DNA of 64,000 nucleotides, taken from NCBI RefSeq assembly GCF_000014865.1, contig NC_008576.1:2819501-2883500 (forward strand), given 5' to 3'. The notes beneath the pieces were generated by a model. It saw only the letters and a program-made list of their open reading frames with translations. It was not told the origin of the DNA and did no database searches. Made by a program: the position numbers and the translations under genes. This document shows positions 52,401-60,800 of this stretch, in pieces (the first letter of the stretch is position 1; the number at the start of each line of letters is the position of its first letter). Origin of the DNA: Magnetococcus marinus MC-1. GTDB lineage: Bacteria > Pseudomonadota > Magnetococcia > Magnetococcales > Magnetococcaceae.

Positions 52401-54603
52401 AAGCGCTATCACCAACCGCCTCTGAACCCTGCTCGCGCCGTTTTTGCCACTTTAAGAGCGATTGGTTCACCCGTTCTAATACCGGCTCCATCTGCGAGAG
52501 CAGACGCTCTGGCAGTAAGCCGACTGAATCATTCAGATCTTTAACCATGCGCTGGGTTTCGCGGTTTTCAACGCTGAACAGCTGCCCTTGCGCACTCAAC
52601 TTTTCACCAAGCCCCTGCTGGCCACGCAGCAGATCGCCACTCATATTCTGCATGCCACTAAGCAGCCGATCGGTGTTGTTGTCCATTTGCCGCAGAGCAT
52701 CCTGAACCGCACGGGCCAAATCACTGCGCAACAGGGTTAAATCCTGCCGCGCCAATGCCTCCCGCAGCTGCTCCAGCGCTGTTGCGGAGTGGTCGGCAGC
52801 CTGTTTTAAACCTTGCAACTCCTGCCGCACGCCATCAATCACTCGGCGCCCCACGTCACCCAGCAACTCCTTGAGTTGTTGAAGAAACTCGCCACGCCAC
52901 CACTCACCCCGACGCATAAATTGCAGCAGCTGTTCTGCCCGCTCCTGGGAGCCTTTTTCAAGCCGCTCCCCCAACGCATTCAACCCCGTTTGCAACTGGG
53001 CCGTCTGGGCATTAATCTCTTCGGCAAGTTGGGTTAAGCCGGCATTAAGCCGCTCGGAGTGCTGTTTACCCTGCTGCTCAAGCTTCGCACCCATCACAGT
53101 AAACCGCTGAGCCATTTTTTCATCCCGCAACGCCGCCCCTTCGTCCAGACGTCGCCCCAGATGATCCATTTGCTGAGCACGCTGGCGGCCATTATCATCC
53201 AGACCATTGACCACCCGTTTAAGCTGGTCTTCGAGTCGTTCTGATTGGCTCTCCAACGCTTTTTCCACCCGCTTACCCATGGCGTCGGTGTTTTGATCCA
53301 CCCCTTCGCGCAGCTGGCGGCTATGCTCATCCAGACCCGTAACCACCCGTTTAAGCTGCTCTTCAAGCCGTTCTGATTGGCTCTCCAACCCCTTTTCTAT
53401 CCGCTTACCCATGGCGTCGGCGTTTTGATCCACCCCTTCGCGCAAACGCTCCAACAGATGGCCATGCTGCCGACCCTGCTGATCCAACTCTTCAGAAAAA
53501 CTCTGCATGCCCTTTTCTAAACTCAGGGCGATCCGCTCAAGCAGACGTTCCTGCTGCATATCACGGCCTAATGCAGCCTCCGCCCCACCCGTCGCCACGG
53601 GCACCCCTCTGCCGCGCTCCTCGGCAAGAGGTAAGAGCGCGTGGCGCAGCGTCGCCGATAGCCCCTCCTCCAGACGCTCAATCAATCGATCCTGGTTGAG
53701 TTGAAAAGAGTGCAGACGCTCCCCCTCATCCAGACGCATCTTTTTCATGCCGCTGAACAAGGCGTCGCGCATCAGGTTGGCAAGCTGTTCCTGGCGCGTC
53801 TCAGCACGCAGCGCGCTCTGTTCCAAACCCTCGTGTAAAGCCTCAATCAAGCGGTTGCTCAAACGATCAAGGGCTAACACGTCAACATCCTGACGCACTG
53901 CGCCACCGCCGCTCTGGCGCTGCCATTGGGCCAGCAAAAGGGTCTCCGCCGGCACATACTCGACCAGCTTACCCAAACGCTCTGTAAATGCCTGCAAACG
54001 GCCTTCTAACGCATCCACGCTTTGACGCATTTCAACGGCAAATAAAATGGCTGCCAGCAGACCAATACCCACCGCCATCAATTTGCTTGTGGCCGCCCCC
54101 AAAAGCCCCGCCAAGGCAAGGCGTACGGTCTGCACATCGAGGTTTTCCACCCCATTAAGCTGGCCGTGCAATGCGGTCATCATACCAAATAAAGAGGCCA
54201 CCAAAGCCAATCCAGCGACCAGCATCGGAACGGTGCGTATCCATTTTAAATCGACATGAAAAGGTAAAATCCGCTCCGCTGAAAAGAAGTGCTCCACCCG
54301 ATCCACACTGCGAAGCGGCGTATCATCACCCGTGGCGACAAAGGTATTGCGGTAGGCGCTCCACGCTGAACCCAAAACAGGGTTTTGCGCAAGCATTTCG
54401 GAATAGGTTTCTAAGCGGTCAGAACCCTGACTCTCTAGCGCGAATTCAACACTGAGCAGGGCATCATCCAGAGCCTGTTGCACGGGCTTGATCTGACGCA
54501 GCCGTAAGGAGATCCACATAAACAGCGCCCACACCACCAGAGCCAGTGCAAACCATAGCGAAGCTTTGGGGTGTGACAATAGGGTAGCCGCATCTTCAAG
54601 CAT
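49486..54603 (-). CDS. ZorA/MotA/ExbB-like channel protein with giant coiled-coil tail
   Basis: 1,705 residues. Helix 1 at about 16-34, a cytoplasmic stretch, then FFSAERILPFHVDLKWIRTVPMLVAGLALVASLFGMMTAL (helix 2, about 124-144) and VRLALAGLLGAATSKLMAVGIGLLAAILFAVEM (helix 3, about 160-190). Placement and the P-LvaGLaLvaSlfGmmtaL...LaGLLGAatsklmavgiGllaAil pattern resemble ZorA and the MotA/TolQ/ExbB family. From about 195 to 1690 the protein is almost all Leu/Gln/Glu/Arg heptad-rich helix, with two near-repeats of a HSRQLREGVDQNxDAMGKR(I/V)EKxLESQSERLE motif near 395-480. The end is acidic (LDEEPEEEPL). It begins 11 bases after mamT, so it belongs to the same transcript. Confidence 0.8.
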   Translation of the reverse strand: MLEDAATLLSHPKASLWFALALVVWALFMWISLRLRQIKPVQQALDDALLSVEFALESQGSDRLETYSEMLAQNPVLGSAWSAYRNTFVATGDDTPLRSVDRVEHFFSAERILPFHVDLKWIRTVPMLVAGLALVASLFGMMTALHGQLNGVENLDVQTVRLALAGLLGAATSKLMAVGIGLLAAILFAVEMRQSVDALEGRLQAFTERLGKLVEYVPAETLLLAQWQRQSGGGAVRQDVDVLALDRLSNRLIEALHEGLEQSALRAETRQEQLANLMRDALFSGMKKMRLDEGERLHSFQLNQDRLIERLEEGLSATLRHALLPLAEERGRGVPVATGGAEAALGRDMQQERLLERIALSLEKGMQSFSEELDQQGRQHGHLLERLREGVDQNADAMGKRIEKGLESQSERLEEQLKRVVTGLDEHSRQLREGVDQNTDAMGKRVEKALESQSERLEDQLKRVVNGLDDNGRQRAQQMDHLGRRLDEGAALRDEKMAQRFTVMGAKLEQQGKQHSERLNAGLTQLAEEINAQTAQLQTGLNALGERLEKGSQERAEQLLQFMRRGEWWRGEFLQQLKELLGDVGRRVIDGVRQELQGLKQAADHSATALEQLREALARQDLTLLRSDLARAVQDALRQMDNNTDRLLSGMQNMSGDLLRGQQGLGEKLSAQGQLFSVENRETQRMVKDLNDSVGLLPERLLSQMEPVLERVNQSLLKWQKRREQGSEAVGDSAWQSRAEQQVAELIERQRRDLVVEFEGIKARLETLAPVESGRFQTLSEQLERVMTLLAGQSGQVAGLSLEPVLAWIKDESSRLADANTVKIESAMHDFSALLQGQRQDLQSLQQQVNKSAHQLDQVLEVDTLTAQQAESLFAQARSQWEGVLLESKQLLHQALAVLQHERGSTAEGLLPSLQGVVQRLEKAQQSLHEGVAQLVVERLNGVVRQEQAKQSEWVTGQLEQLQQGLLGAIQQQRMEARAQHDTLMEAVEQVKRQKVDLEPVLDAVREQGDRVAKRHTSLTSIVELVRDEMQGLTTRMAGLNLSDEQIERVVENNFQALHAKLPAALDVNRMREMLSDALHSAMQKAPKGDVSQVVAQPMTPQFLENSVQQALEQVGQRIAERFEQDSAAIRRALDRLQQSSEALDARSSRLHGELIEALAHGQGEEQAQLEKSLRDSLERGFRQLREQVEAESGRLRQTADALVKRLEGWQQPPVVDLSPILEVIRAEGGRVDQLSSSTISNLLQGLRGELQVQLRETADKLAFVSGQVAQLNTGFEKQLEGLTPALLAKISGAALGGTAAGDAGALRALQEQMQQLSVTLTDAMSQRVDAGAAQIERLSQRMDGLLVRVDQRVQGMSEHDIRTLLETHVAEANLAEMDQQQLQIILEGMANAVQERLTGEADRLQRLSKNLEGTLETLRIKAEKLDETFLDSALDLLREEGERLAEGGVEAVHHAMGRLGEQLRLEVSRDASQMRQTAEQIEALMGRIETASHSLDGEAFLRRLNDALQESGRLQLDAVKASAQQLRDELQGLFSQAMEKVTMGGQGLSEAQLQEQLIEPVVARLKAYDEALASSREAAMGALLETLAEKLSSTVQQGLEPIQTAVAGLRELVGQGGQRAQEEILDKLLALADQVAQLQENSEMTMEELEALDQPFMQLAQFLHENAENMSQTHNAVVMLTEEFPLVLADMLAQLDEEPEEEPL

Positions 54604-54614
54604 GGCAATTAACT

Positions 54615-55118
54615 CTAATTGGGTGGCAGCTTTACCACAATATCATGGCACTTAATACAACGACCTGCAGCCGGATGGTGACGCGTGGAATCCGGATAAA
54701 TCGGCGGGCCAACCTTGGTGATCATAGAGGCTTTCTCAAGCACCTTACCAACCGGCGTAATAGGCTGGCTGCCCGGCGGGGCACCCCCTTTAATAAGGTG
54801 GCACTTGGTGCATAATCCCCAATAAGGGTGTGGTAACTTAGCGTTTTTAGGGATTACAGGTAGCATCTTGACAACCATTTTGGCTGGCTGCTGTTTGTTT
54901 TGTTGCACTTTTCGGACCACCTCTTCCTGAATGGTGGGTTGGGTTGGCATGGGGTAGCTGCCAAAAATTTCCCCTTGCAGATACCGTGGAATGCGGTTGT
55001 CGGACCACTCTTCTAGCGTATCCTTGTTTTTTTCATAGAGTAACCAAGCCCCCCCCATAACGACAAGCAGCACAATCATGGCGGTTAATGGGGAGGGTGG
55101 TTTACTGTTCAGTTGCAC
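54615..55118 (-). CDS. mamT: magnetochrome protein MamT
   Basis: 167 residues. N-terminal membrane helix (LTAMIVLLVVMGGAWLLYEKN), then two magnetochrome motifs: LPHPYWGLCTKCHLI and RHHPAAGRCIKCHDI, each a CxxCH for c-type haem with an upstream His. MamT affects crystal maturation in Magnetospirillum and is thought to move electrons for iron redox balance in the magnetosome. It follows mamS after 9 bases, the same order as in Magnetospirillum. Confidence 0.9.
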   Translation of the reverse strand: MQLNSKPPSPLTAMIVLLVVMGGAWLLYEKNKDTLEEWSDNRIPRYLQGEIFGSYPMPTQPTIQEEVVRKVQQNKQQPAKMVVKMLPVIPKNAKLPHPYWGLCTKCHLIKGGAPPGSQPITPVGKVLEKASMITKVGPPIYPDSTRHHPAAGRCIKCHDIVVKLPPN

Positions 55119-55127
55119 CGTCTACCC

Positions 55128-55760
55128 CTAACGTAGCTTGTTAGACCAAAGCGCAAAACCCTCATCGTTGCGCAAGTGACAGCGCTTAGCGCCTAACCGC
55201 AAAAATTTTGCATAAACAACGGCATCTTTATTGATGTTATCAAACTTAAAGCCCCGACCGCTAACCTGCATATCGTGTTGTAGCGTGCAGCCCATAAATG
55301 CCAAAAACCAACTTGGCGCAACCGAAATATGCAACTCTCCATTGCCAGGCTGACTTAACCAAATGTGAATCTGCTTATCTTGCCATTGAATTTCGGATAT
55401 TTGCTGGATCGTACCTTCAAAACTGACCAAAGGCGCCTGCCGAAAAGGCACCACCCCCGGCTGCACCGGTGCCCCACCATCGTTGCGTACAGGGTTTAAG
55501 GCATCCCCCACAGCCTGGGGTTGCGTAGCCTGGGGTTGCGTAGCTGGAGCAGTTTGCGCCGCTATTTGCAGCGCCCGTGGCTGCCCCTGAACATAAGCTG
55601 GCCCAACCGCTCCTGGTTGCGGAACATTCATTTTTACGCCCTGCCCCAAACCGGTATCTCCCGAAAACAGGGAGCCCACCTGGTTGGGCATAAGGGTCAT
55701 CACAATAAGACCCACCATAAATAGGGCAGCAAGTACGCCGATCCACTCTTCCCATTTCAT
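55128..55760 (-). CDS. mamS: magnetosome protein MamS
   Basis: 210 residues from the ATG at 55760; a GTG at 55772 would add four. Membrane helix near the start (EEWIGVLAALFMVGLIVMTLMPNQ), Pro/Gln/Ala-rich linker with ATQPQATQPQA, then the domain shared with MamX: FEGTIQQISEIQWQDKQIHIWLSQ, LHISVAPSWFLAFMGCTLQHD and a CHLRN end. There is no CxxCH, so unlike MamX it carries no haem. MamS affects crystal size and shape. It is the first gene after the terminator that follows mamB. Confidence 0.88.
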   Translation of the reverse strand: MKWEEWIGVLAALFMVGLIVMTLMPNQVGSLFSGDTGLGQGVKMNVPQPGAVGPAYVQGQPRALQIAAQTAPATQPQATQPQAVGDALNPVRNDGGAPVQPGVVPFRQAPLVSFEGTIQQISEIQWQDKQIHIWLSQPGNGELHISVAPSWFLAFMGCTLQHDMQVSGRGFKFDNINKDAVVYAKFLRLGAKRCHLRNDEGFALWSNKLR

Positions 55761-55907
55761 ACTAAGATCCACAACTGAGCAAGGCGTTAAACCAAAATGG
55801 CGGATAAAACAAGATGCTAACGCAGAGATGATGCAGGGTCAAATCAAACACATAAAACGCCATCCATTCTCTACCTATGGGGGGCGCAACAGACTACCCC
55901 CTATAGA

Positions 55908-55943
55908 CAAAAAGGGAGAGACGGCGTTTGTCTCTCCCTTTTT
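55908..55943 (-). terminator. terminator between mamB and mamS
   Basis: AAAAAGGGAGAGAC GGCGTTT GTCTCTCCCTTTTT: a perfect 14-base stem with A and T runs. It follows the mamB stop by 24 bases and would separate mamO-P-A-Q-B from mamS-T and the block beyond. Confidence 0.88.
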
Positions 55944-55966
55944 AAGCTACGTCACACCAGACACAC

Positions 55967-56851
55967 TCAACGGGACTCCGTACGCAGCGGTGTCAAAAAT
56001 ATCTGCAACTCGCCAATGTGTTTGACCTCTTGGAAGATACGCCGCTTTAACAGGTCTACAATCAAATCCCCTTCATACACCTTTAACGCTTCGGCAACCT
56101 CCACATTGAGTTCCACGTGCAGGTTATCCCCCATGGTACGTGCTCGCATGTAGTTGATGCCATGTACGCTGGAGACATCTTTGACAATTTTATAAATATC
56201 TTCCAACTCCTCCATCTCTGGTGAGGCATCCATCAGACCATCTATGGCTTCCAGATTTAATTCGATACCGATACGAATCACCAGGACAGAAACCCCCAAT
56301 GCCGCCAAGGGATCCGCGACAGGAAAACCAAATGTCGCAAAAGCAACCCCAATCATCACAGCGATGGATGAAAAAGCATCGGAGCGATTATCCCAGGCAT
56401 TGGCCATAATGGCAGGACTGTTGTTTTGCTTACCCACGCAGCTCTGATAGCGAAACATCAGCTCATTGGAGATCACCGAAATGGCAGCTCCCAAAATGGC
56501 AATGCGATTAGGAGCGTCATAATCGCCCGTCACAATGGTCTTGATGGCGTCAATCAGAATGAAAATCGCCCCCGTAATCAGAATCAACCCCACGATGGAC
56601 GATGAAATAAACTGAACCTTACCGTGCCCGTAATGGTGGTCGTCATCGGCTGGACGCTCGGAAATTTTCAAGCTGGCCAACGTTACGGTAGAGGCCATGA
56701 CATCCGCAGAGGAGTGAAAGGCATCCGCCACCAGCGCTTGACAGCCTGAGATAACACCCAAAACTCCCTTAATAACCACCAGGATCAGGTTAGAAACAAT
56801 GGAGTACCACGTAACCGTATCCCGGCAATTTCGACATTCATCGTACTTCAT
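55967..56851 (-). CDS. mamB: magnetosome CDF transporter MamB
   Basis: 294 residues, cation diffusion facilitator family. The N-terminal CRNCRDTV (CxxC) and overall sequence match MamB: KGVLGVISGCQALVADAFHSSADVMASTVTLASLKISERPAD, YGHGKVQFISSSIVG, NELMFRYQSCVGKQNNSPAIMANAWDNRSDAFSSIAVMIGV. The HxxxD-type and DNRSDA motifs are the metal sites of the membrane domain. The C-terminal 80 residues are the cytoplasmic dimerisation domain. MamB is thought to bring ferrous iron into the vesicle and is needed for vesicle formation. Start overlaps the mamQ stop as ATGA. The partner MamM is not in this window. Confidence 0.93.
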   Translation of the reverse strand: MKYDECRNCRDTVTWYSIVSNLILVVIKGVLGVISGCQALVADAFHSSADVMASTVTLASLKISERPADDDHHYGHGKVQFISSSIVGLILITGAIFILIDAIKTIVTGDYDAPNRIAILGAAISVISNELMFRYQSCVGKQNNSPAIMANAWDNRSDAFSSIAVMIGVAFATFGFPVADPLAALGVSVLVIRIGIELNLEAIDGLMDASPEMEELEDIYKIVKDVSSVHGINYMRARTMGDNLHVELNVEVAEALKVYEGDLIVDLLKRRIFQEVKHIGELQIFLTPLRTESR

Positions 56852-57774
56852 GGCGCTCTCTTGTCATTGGACGGTTTCTGTCCCTCAAGCGGATGTGGCG
56901 TCACAACCTTGGGAACCTTTCTGACCTCTGGCGCTTTGCCGTCAAATACCGGCAGCAAGCGGTCAAACGTATCGTTGTCAACCTGTGGCACACGCAACAC
57001 GGGATCTGCGCGGCTATCACGAGCTGTAAAGTAGTCGTAGCGATCAAACCCGGTCACCTTGGCCAGAATATACCATGGAAAGGAGGAAATCAGTGTATTG
57101 TAAATACGCACTTCCTCGTTATATTCATCACGCCGCAGGGTAATCCGGTTTTCAATTTCCACCAATTTATCCATCAATTGCTGGTATGTCACGGATGCGG
57201 TAATATTGGGATATTGCTCCACAACCGCCAGCAGATTGGCCAAGGCACCACTGCTGACATTGCCTGTCATACCCAACATCTGCTTTAAAAAGTTGGTATT
57301 ATCATGACCAGCCAAGCCCGACTCCAGATCAGCCGCCGAGCCTTCCGGCCCCTCTGCGGCACGGGCTTCCCCCCCTTGACCAATCTGCTTGCGCACATCA
57401 GCTACGTGGCGGTAGACTTCTTGCTCCAGCGCCGCTTGGTTTAGGGTCAAGTTGACCAGATTCTGCACCAAATTCAAACGCCGTTGCAAGGCATCTTCAA
57501 TATGACCGTGGGAGGAGAGCACCCGCTCCTCAAGGGTCACGAAACGGTTAAAATTGTAGAGGGTCGTTACCCCAAAAATCACGATGGAAAGAAAGGAGAC
57601 CGTGACGATCAAGGCGCGGGATTTAATCGGCGGCAAGCGCAGTCGCTGGGACTCAAACTCCTCCTTATACATATCTTTCATCAGACGTTTCATACGGCGC
57701 ACACGCTCACTATTGAGCGATTCTGACTCCAGCGCCTCTAAACCGTCCGTTGCGTCGCGACCATTTTTACTCAT
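56848..57774 (-). CDS. mamQ: magnetosome LemA-like protein MamQ
   Basis: 308 residues from the ATG at 57774 (two GTG codons directly upstream are alternatives). One membrane helix at about 53-75 (ALIVTVSFLSIVIFGVTTLYNF), then a LemA domain with paired long helices: RLNLVQNLVNLTLNQAALEQEVYRHVADVRKQIG, NLLAVVEQYPNITASVTYQQLMDKLVEIENRITLRRDEYNEEVRIYNTLISSFPWYILA. The RxDYN-like and FPxxxxA features are typical of LemA. MamQ is essential for magnetosome membrane formation in Magnetospirillum. The first 50 residues are charged and extended. Upstream gap 45 bases, downstream overlap with mamB. Confidence 0.9.
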   Translation of the reverse strand: MSKNGRDATDGLEALESESLNSERVRRMKRLMKDMYKEEFESQRLRLPPIKSRALIVTVSFLSIVIFGVTTLYNFNRFVTLEERVLSSHGHIEDALQRRLNLVQNLVNLTLNQAALEQEVYRHVADVRKQIGQGGEARAAEGPEGSAADLESGLAGHDNTNFLKQMLGMTGNVSSGALANLLAVVEQYPNITASVTYQQLMDKLVEIENRITLRRDEYNEEVRIYNTLISSFPWYILAKVTGFDRYDYFTARDSRADPVLRVPQVDNDTFDRLLPVFDGKAPEVRKVPKVVTPHPLEGQKPSNDKRAP

Positions 57775-57819
57775 CACCACCTACCCCATCCACTTGCCGC
57801 CCCGATGACGCTTCGACAC

Positions 57820-60800
57820 TCAACTCAATTCATCCTCGACCACCTGCTCGTGGGCAGGTTTGACTTGTAACATCTGATTCAGTTCATCAACATGTTGGTA
57901 GAATAGCGCGGCATCTTCATGCTCATTCAAACGCTCAAGGATTTCCGCTGTCAGCATAAAGGCATGGGGATCGTATGGACGGATCTCCCGAGCCCGCTCA
58001 AGATGTGCCAACCCCTCATGGGGTAAACCGGCATGGCCTAGATTCTGGGCTAAAGCGCAAAGACCTTCGTAGAGATCGGGATTGATCGCCACACATTGCC
58101 GCAGGTAGGCAATGGCCGACTCACGCCGTTTGCTCCGCTGCATTAACAGTCCCAGACGCAGAAAGAGCTCACAGTCATCATAACCCTTATTAAGCGCCTT
58201 AAACAGCACCTGCTCTTCGCGATCAGGGGCTCCCTGTGCTTTAAACACATCCGCAAGTAACAGATAGGCCGAACACGGTGCCTGTGGGGCATTAAGCACA
58301 TGCTCCAACAAGGGTTGGGCCTCATCCTGCCGTCCCAGGCGTTGCAGATGCCGGGCACGATCCATAAGGAACGCGACCTGCACATCCCCATCCAAGCGGG
58401 TTAAACCCTGGTACCAACGGATGGCCCCCGAACTTAGATTTTCCAGAATCACCCCACAGGCATACCAACCAAAAGCCAGCCACATGGTTTTGGGCAAACC
58501 ACTTTGTTGGCCAAGACGACTGACCAGCGGTTTCGGCCTGCGAATTTGCGGCTCGATACGCACAGGAGCTTCTAGGGCTGCGGCGGCCAGTTTTATACGA
58601 TGAGACTTCATTCGTCCAAACAAAAAACCGTTGGCCCATGAAAAAGAAGACCCATACTCCTTTTCTTTTGGGTTCGCAGCGGCTTTTTGAGCCACCTGTT
58701 CCCGGGCTTGATTGGCTAAAGAGCGACGTTGTTGGATGCGGGTTGTCTCTAAGACCGGGATCTCATCGACAATTAGACCGCTCTGCTCATCCAATTGAAC
58801 ATCGGCCAGCTCATGGGCTGGTATTTGCACCGTTCCCAACCCGTGGCTTGAGGTTGGCTCACTAAGCTGTTCATCTCTGTCGAGCTGTTCCAAAATATCT
58901 TGTGCCACTCGGCTAACGGTAACGCTCGAAGCAGAGTCAAAGCTCGCTTGCGTAAACGTGCTGCCCCCCTGCACTGCCCCCCCCGCCAACGCCATTGCCT
59001 CTTTTCCCTGGACCACCGAGGTAGCCTGTTGCTTGCCACCGGCCTCAGGCCCTGACAGACCCGACCCCGGTTTGTGGAGCTGCGCGGGATCCATCCCCGC
59101 GGCACTCTTATTGGCCGCTATGGATGCAACAGGAGCGGAAAACGCTGAAGCGTATCCGTCAGGCCGCTGTGCGCGGTGGACTGGCCTATCCGACCCATGC
59201 TGCAACCCGCCAGAAGCATCACCTTCAGAACCATTTTCTACAGCCCCACGCGCCGCTTCGTGAGTAGCTTCTGCCGTTGGCACCACGCCGGGGGTTTTCT
59301 CTACCCCGCGCTCCTCTTCCACTGGGGCGGACTCGACCTCCTGAACGGACTCGGCCTCCTGGACGGGCTCGACCTCCTGAACGGACTCGGCCTCCTGAAC
59401 GGACTCGACCTCCTGAACGGGCTCGACCTCCTGAACGGACTCGACCTCCTGAACGGGCTCGACCTCCTGGACGGGCTCGACCTCCTGAACGGACTCAACC
59501 TCCTGAACGGGCTGGACCTCCTGAACGGACTCGACCTCCTGGACGGGCTCGACCTCCTGAACGGGCTCGACCTCCTGAACGGACTCGACCTCCTGAACGG
59601 ACTCGACCTCCTGAACGGGCTGGACCTCCTGAACGGACTCGACCTCCTGGACGGGCTCGACCTCCTGAACGGGCTCGACCTCCTGAACGGACTCGACCTC
59701 CTGAACGGACTCGGCTTCTGGAGCCGCTACAACACCTGGCCTAGATCCTAGGTTTTCGCTTTCGTCCAACATGTGCGGTTCGGCAGCAGGTGGTAGATCC
59801 GAGTAAAACAGCCCGCCCTGTTCATCCACACGAGGGCGGTGTGGATCAAGGATTGTATCAGGAAGCCCCAAAAACGCTGTTTGATCTGTGTGCAGGAGAG
59901 AAATGGCAGGAAAATCGACATTCGAACCGCTGTTTGAGGGTTCTTGGCTTTGCACAAGCAATCGATCCGCCAAGACCTGATTGAGCAGATTATCAATCTG
60001 CACAAAGGTCATCACTTGTTCATGCGAAGGCACTGAATTTTGCTGAAATAAGCGCTCACTATTTTGGGTGACGTCCGCCTCTTCTCGTGCAGGCGCAACC
60101 ACTTCCCGCCGTGATTCGTTGGACCACCCCGTCTCTGTCAATAAAAGCGCACCCTCTTCGTGTTCCAGCCTGTCAAGAGGTGACGCCTTGAACGCAGAAG
60201 CCTCCAAAAGCTCTGAACCCTCCCGCAATGCATGAGAGGGCTCGACCTTTAGGCCATCCCGCAAGCCCGGCTTTTCCACCCATTGAGCATTATTCTCAGA
60301 GACAACGCCAGAACCACGAGAGAGGGGATAAGTCGCCTCAAGCAAGCCACCAACTGGCTGTTGAGATTGATTCTCCATGTTGAAATCAGGAGTCTCTTCA
60401 ACAACCGGCCCATGCTGTGATGTGTGCTGCTCACGGCTACGTAAAAACGCCGCATAATCAACGGCACCAACCATCTCCCTTTTCGGCAAAATCACCACAT
60501 TGCTGCGGTTGATAGGTGTGCCTACCTGCACCACGCGGCGATGACGCTCTTCCTCTACCTTGCTGAACTGACGTGTGGACTCCGCACGACTATTCAAGGG
60601 CGACGGCGCCTCCATCGCCTCCTTCTGCACAGCAGATGAAGCGGCTACCTCTATATAACCACGACGCTGTGCTGGAGCCATCAGAAGATCAGAAACATGC
60701 TCAGGGTCTAGGCGATGCATAGGCAAAAACAGATCATCATGATTCGGGAAGAGCGCGCGTTGCGTATCGTCCATGGGCTCAATAGCAGGCGTAGCTGTGG

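Noticed and set aside
48553-54603. Complete Zorya anti-phage system
   Set aside because: Only the ZorA/ZorB-like pair is present; no ZorC, ZorD helicase or ZorE nuclease gene adjoins it, and the neighbours are magnetosome genes.
55967-56851. Assignment as MamM rather than MamB
   Set aside because: The N-terminal CRNCR motif and the SCVGKQNNSPAIMANAWDNRSDA segment fit MamB, as does the position after mamQ.
59337-59714. Possible CRISPR array
   Set aside because: Units are contiguous with no spacers and are in frame in a long gene.
59176-59751. Plus-strand frames with RPPERTRPPER or LNGLDLLNGLD repeats
   Set aside because: They are shadows of the 18-base coding repeat in the MamA paralogue; a repeat unit divisible by three keeps all frames open.
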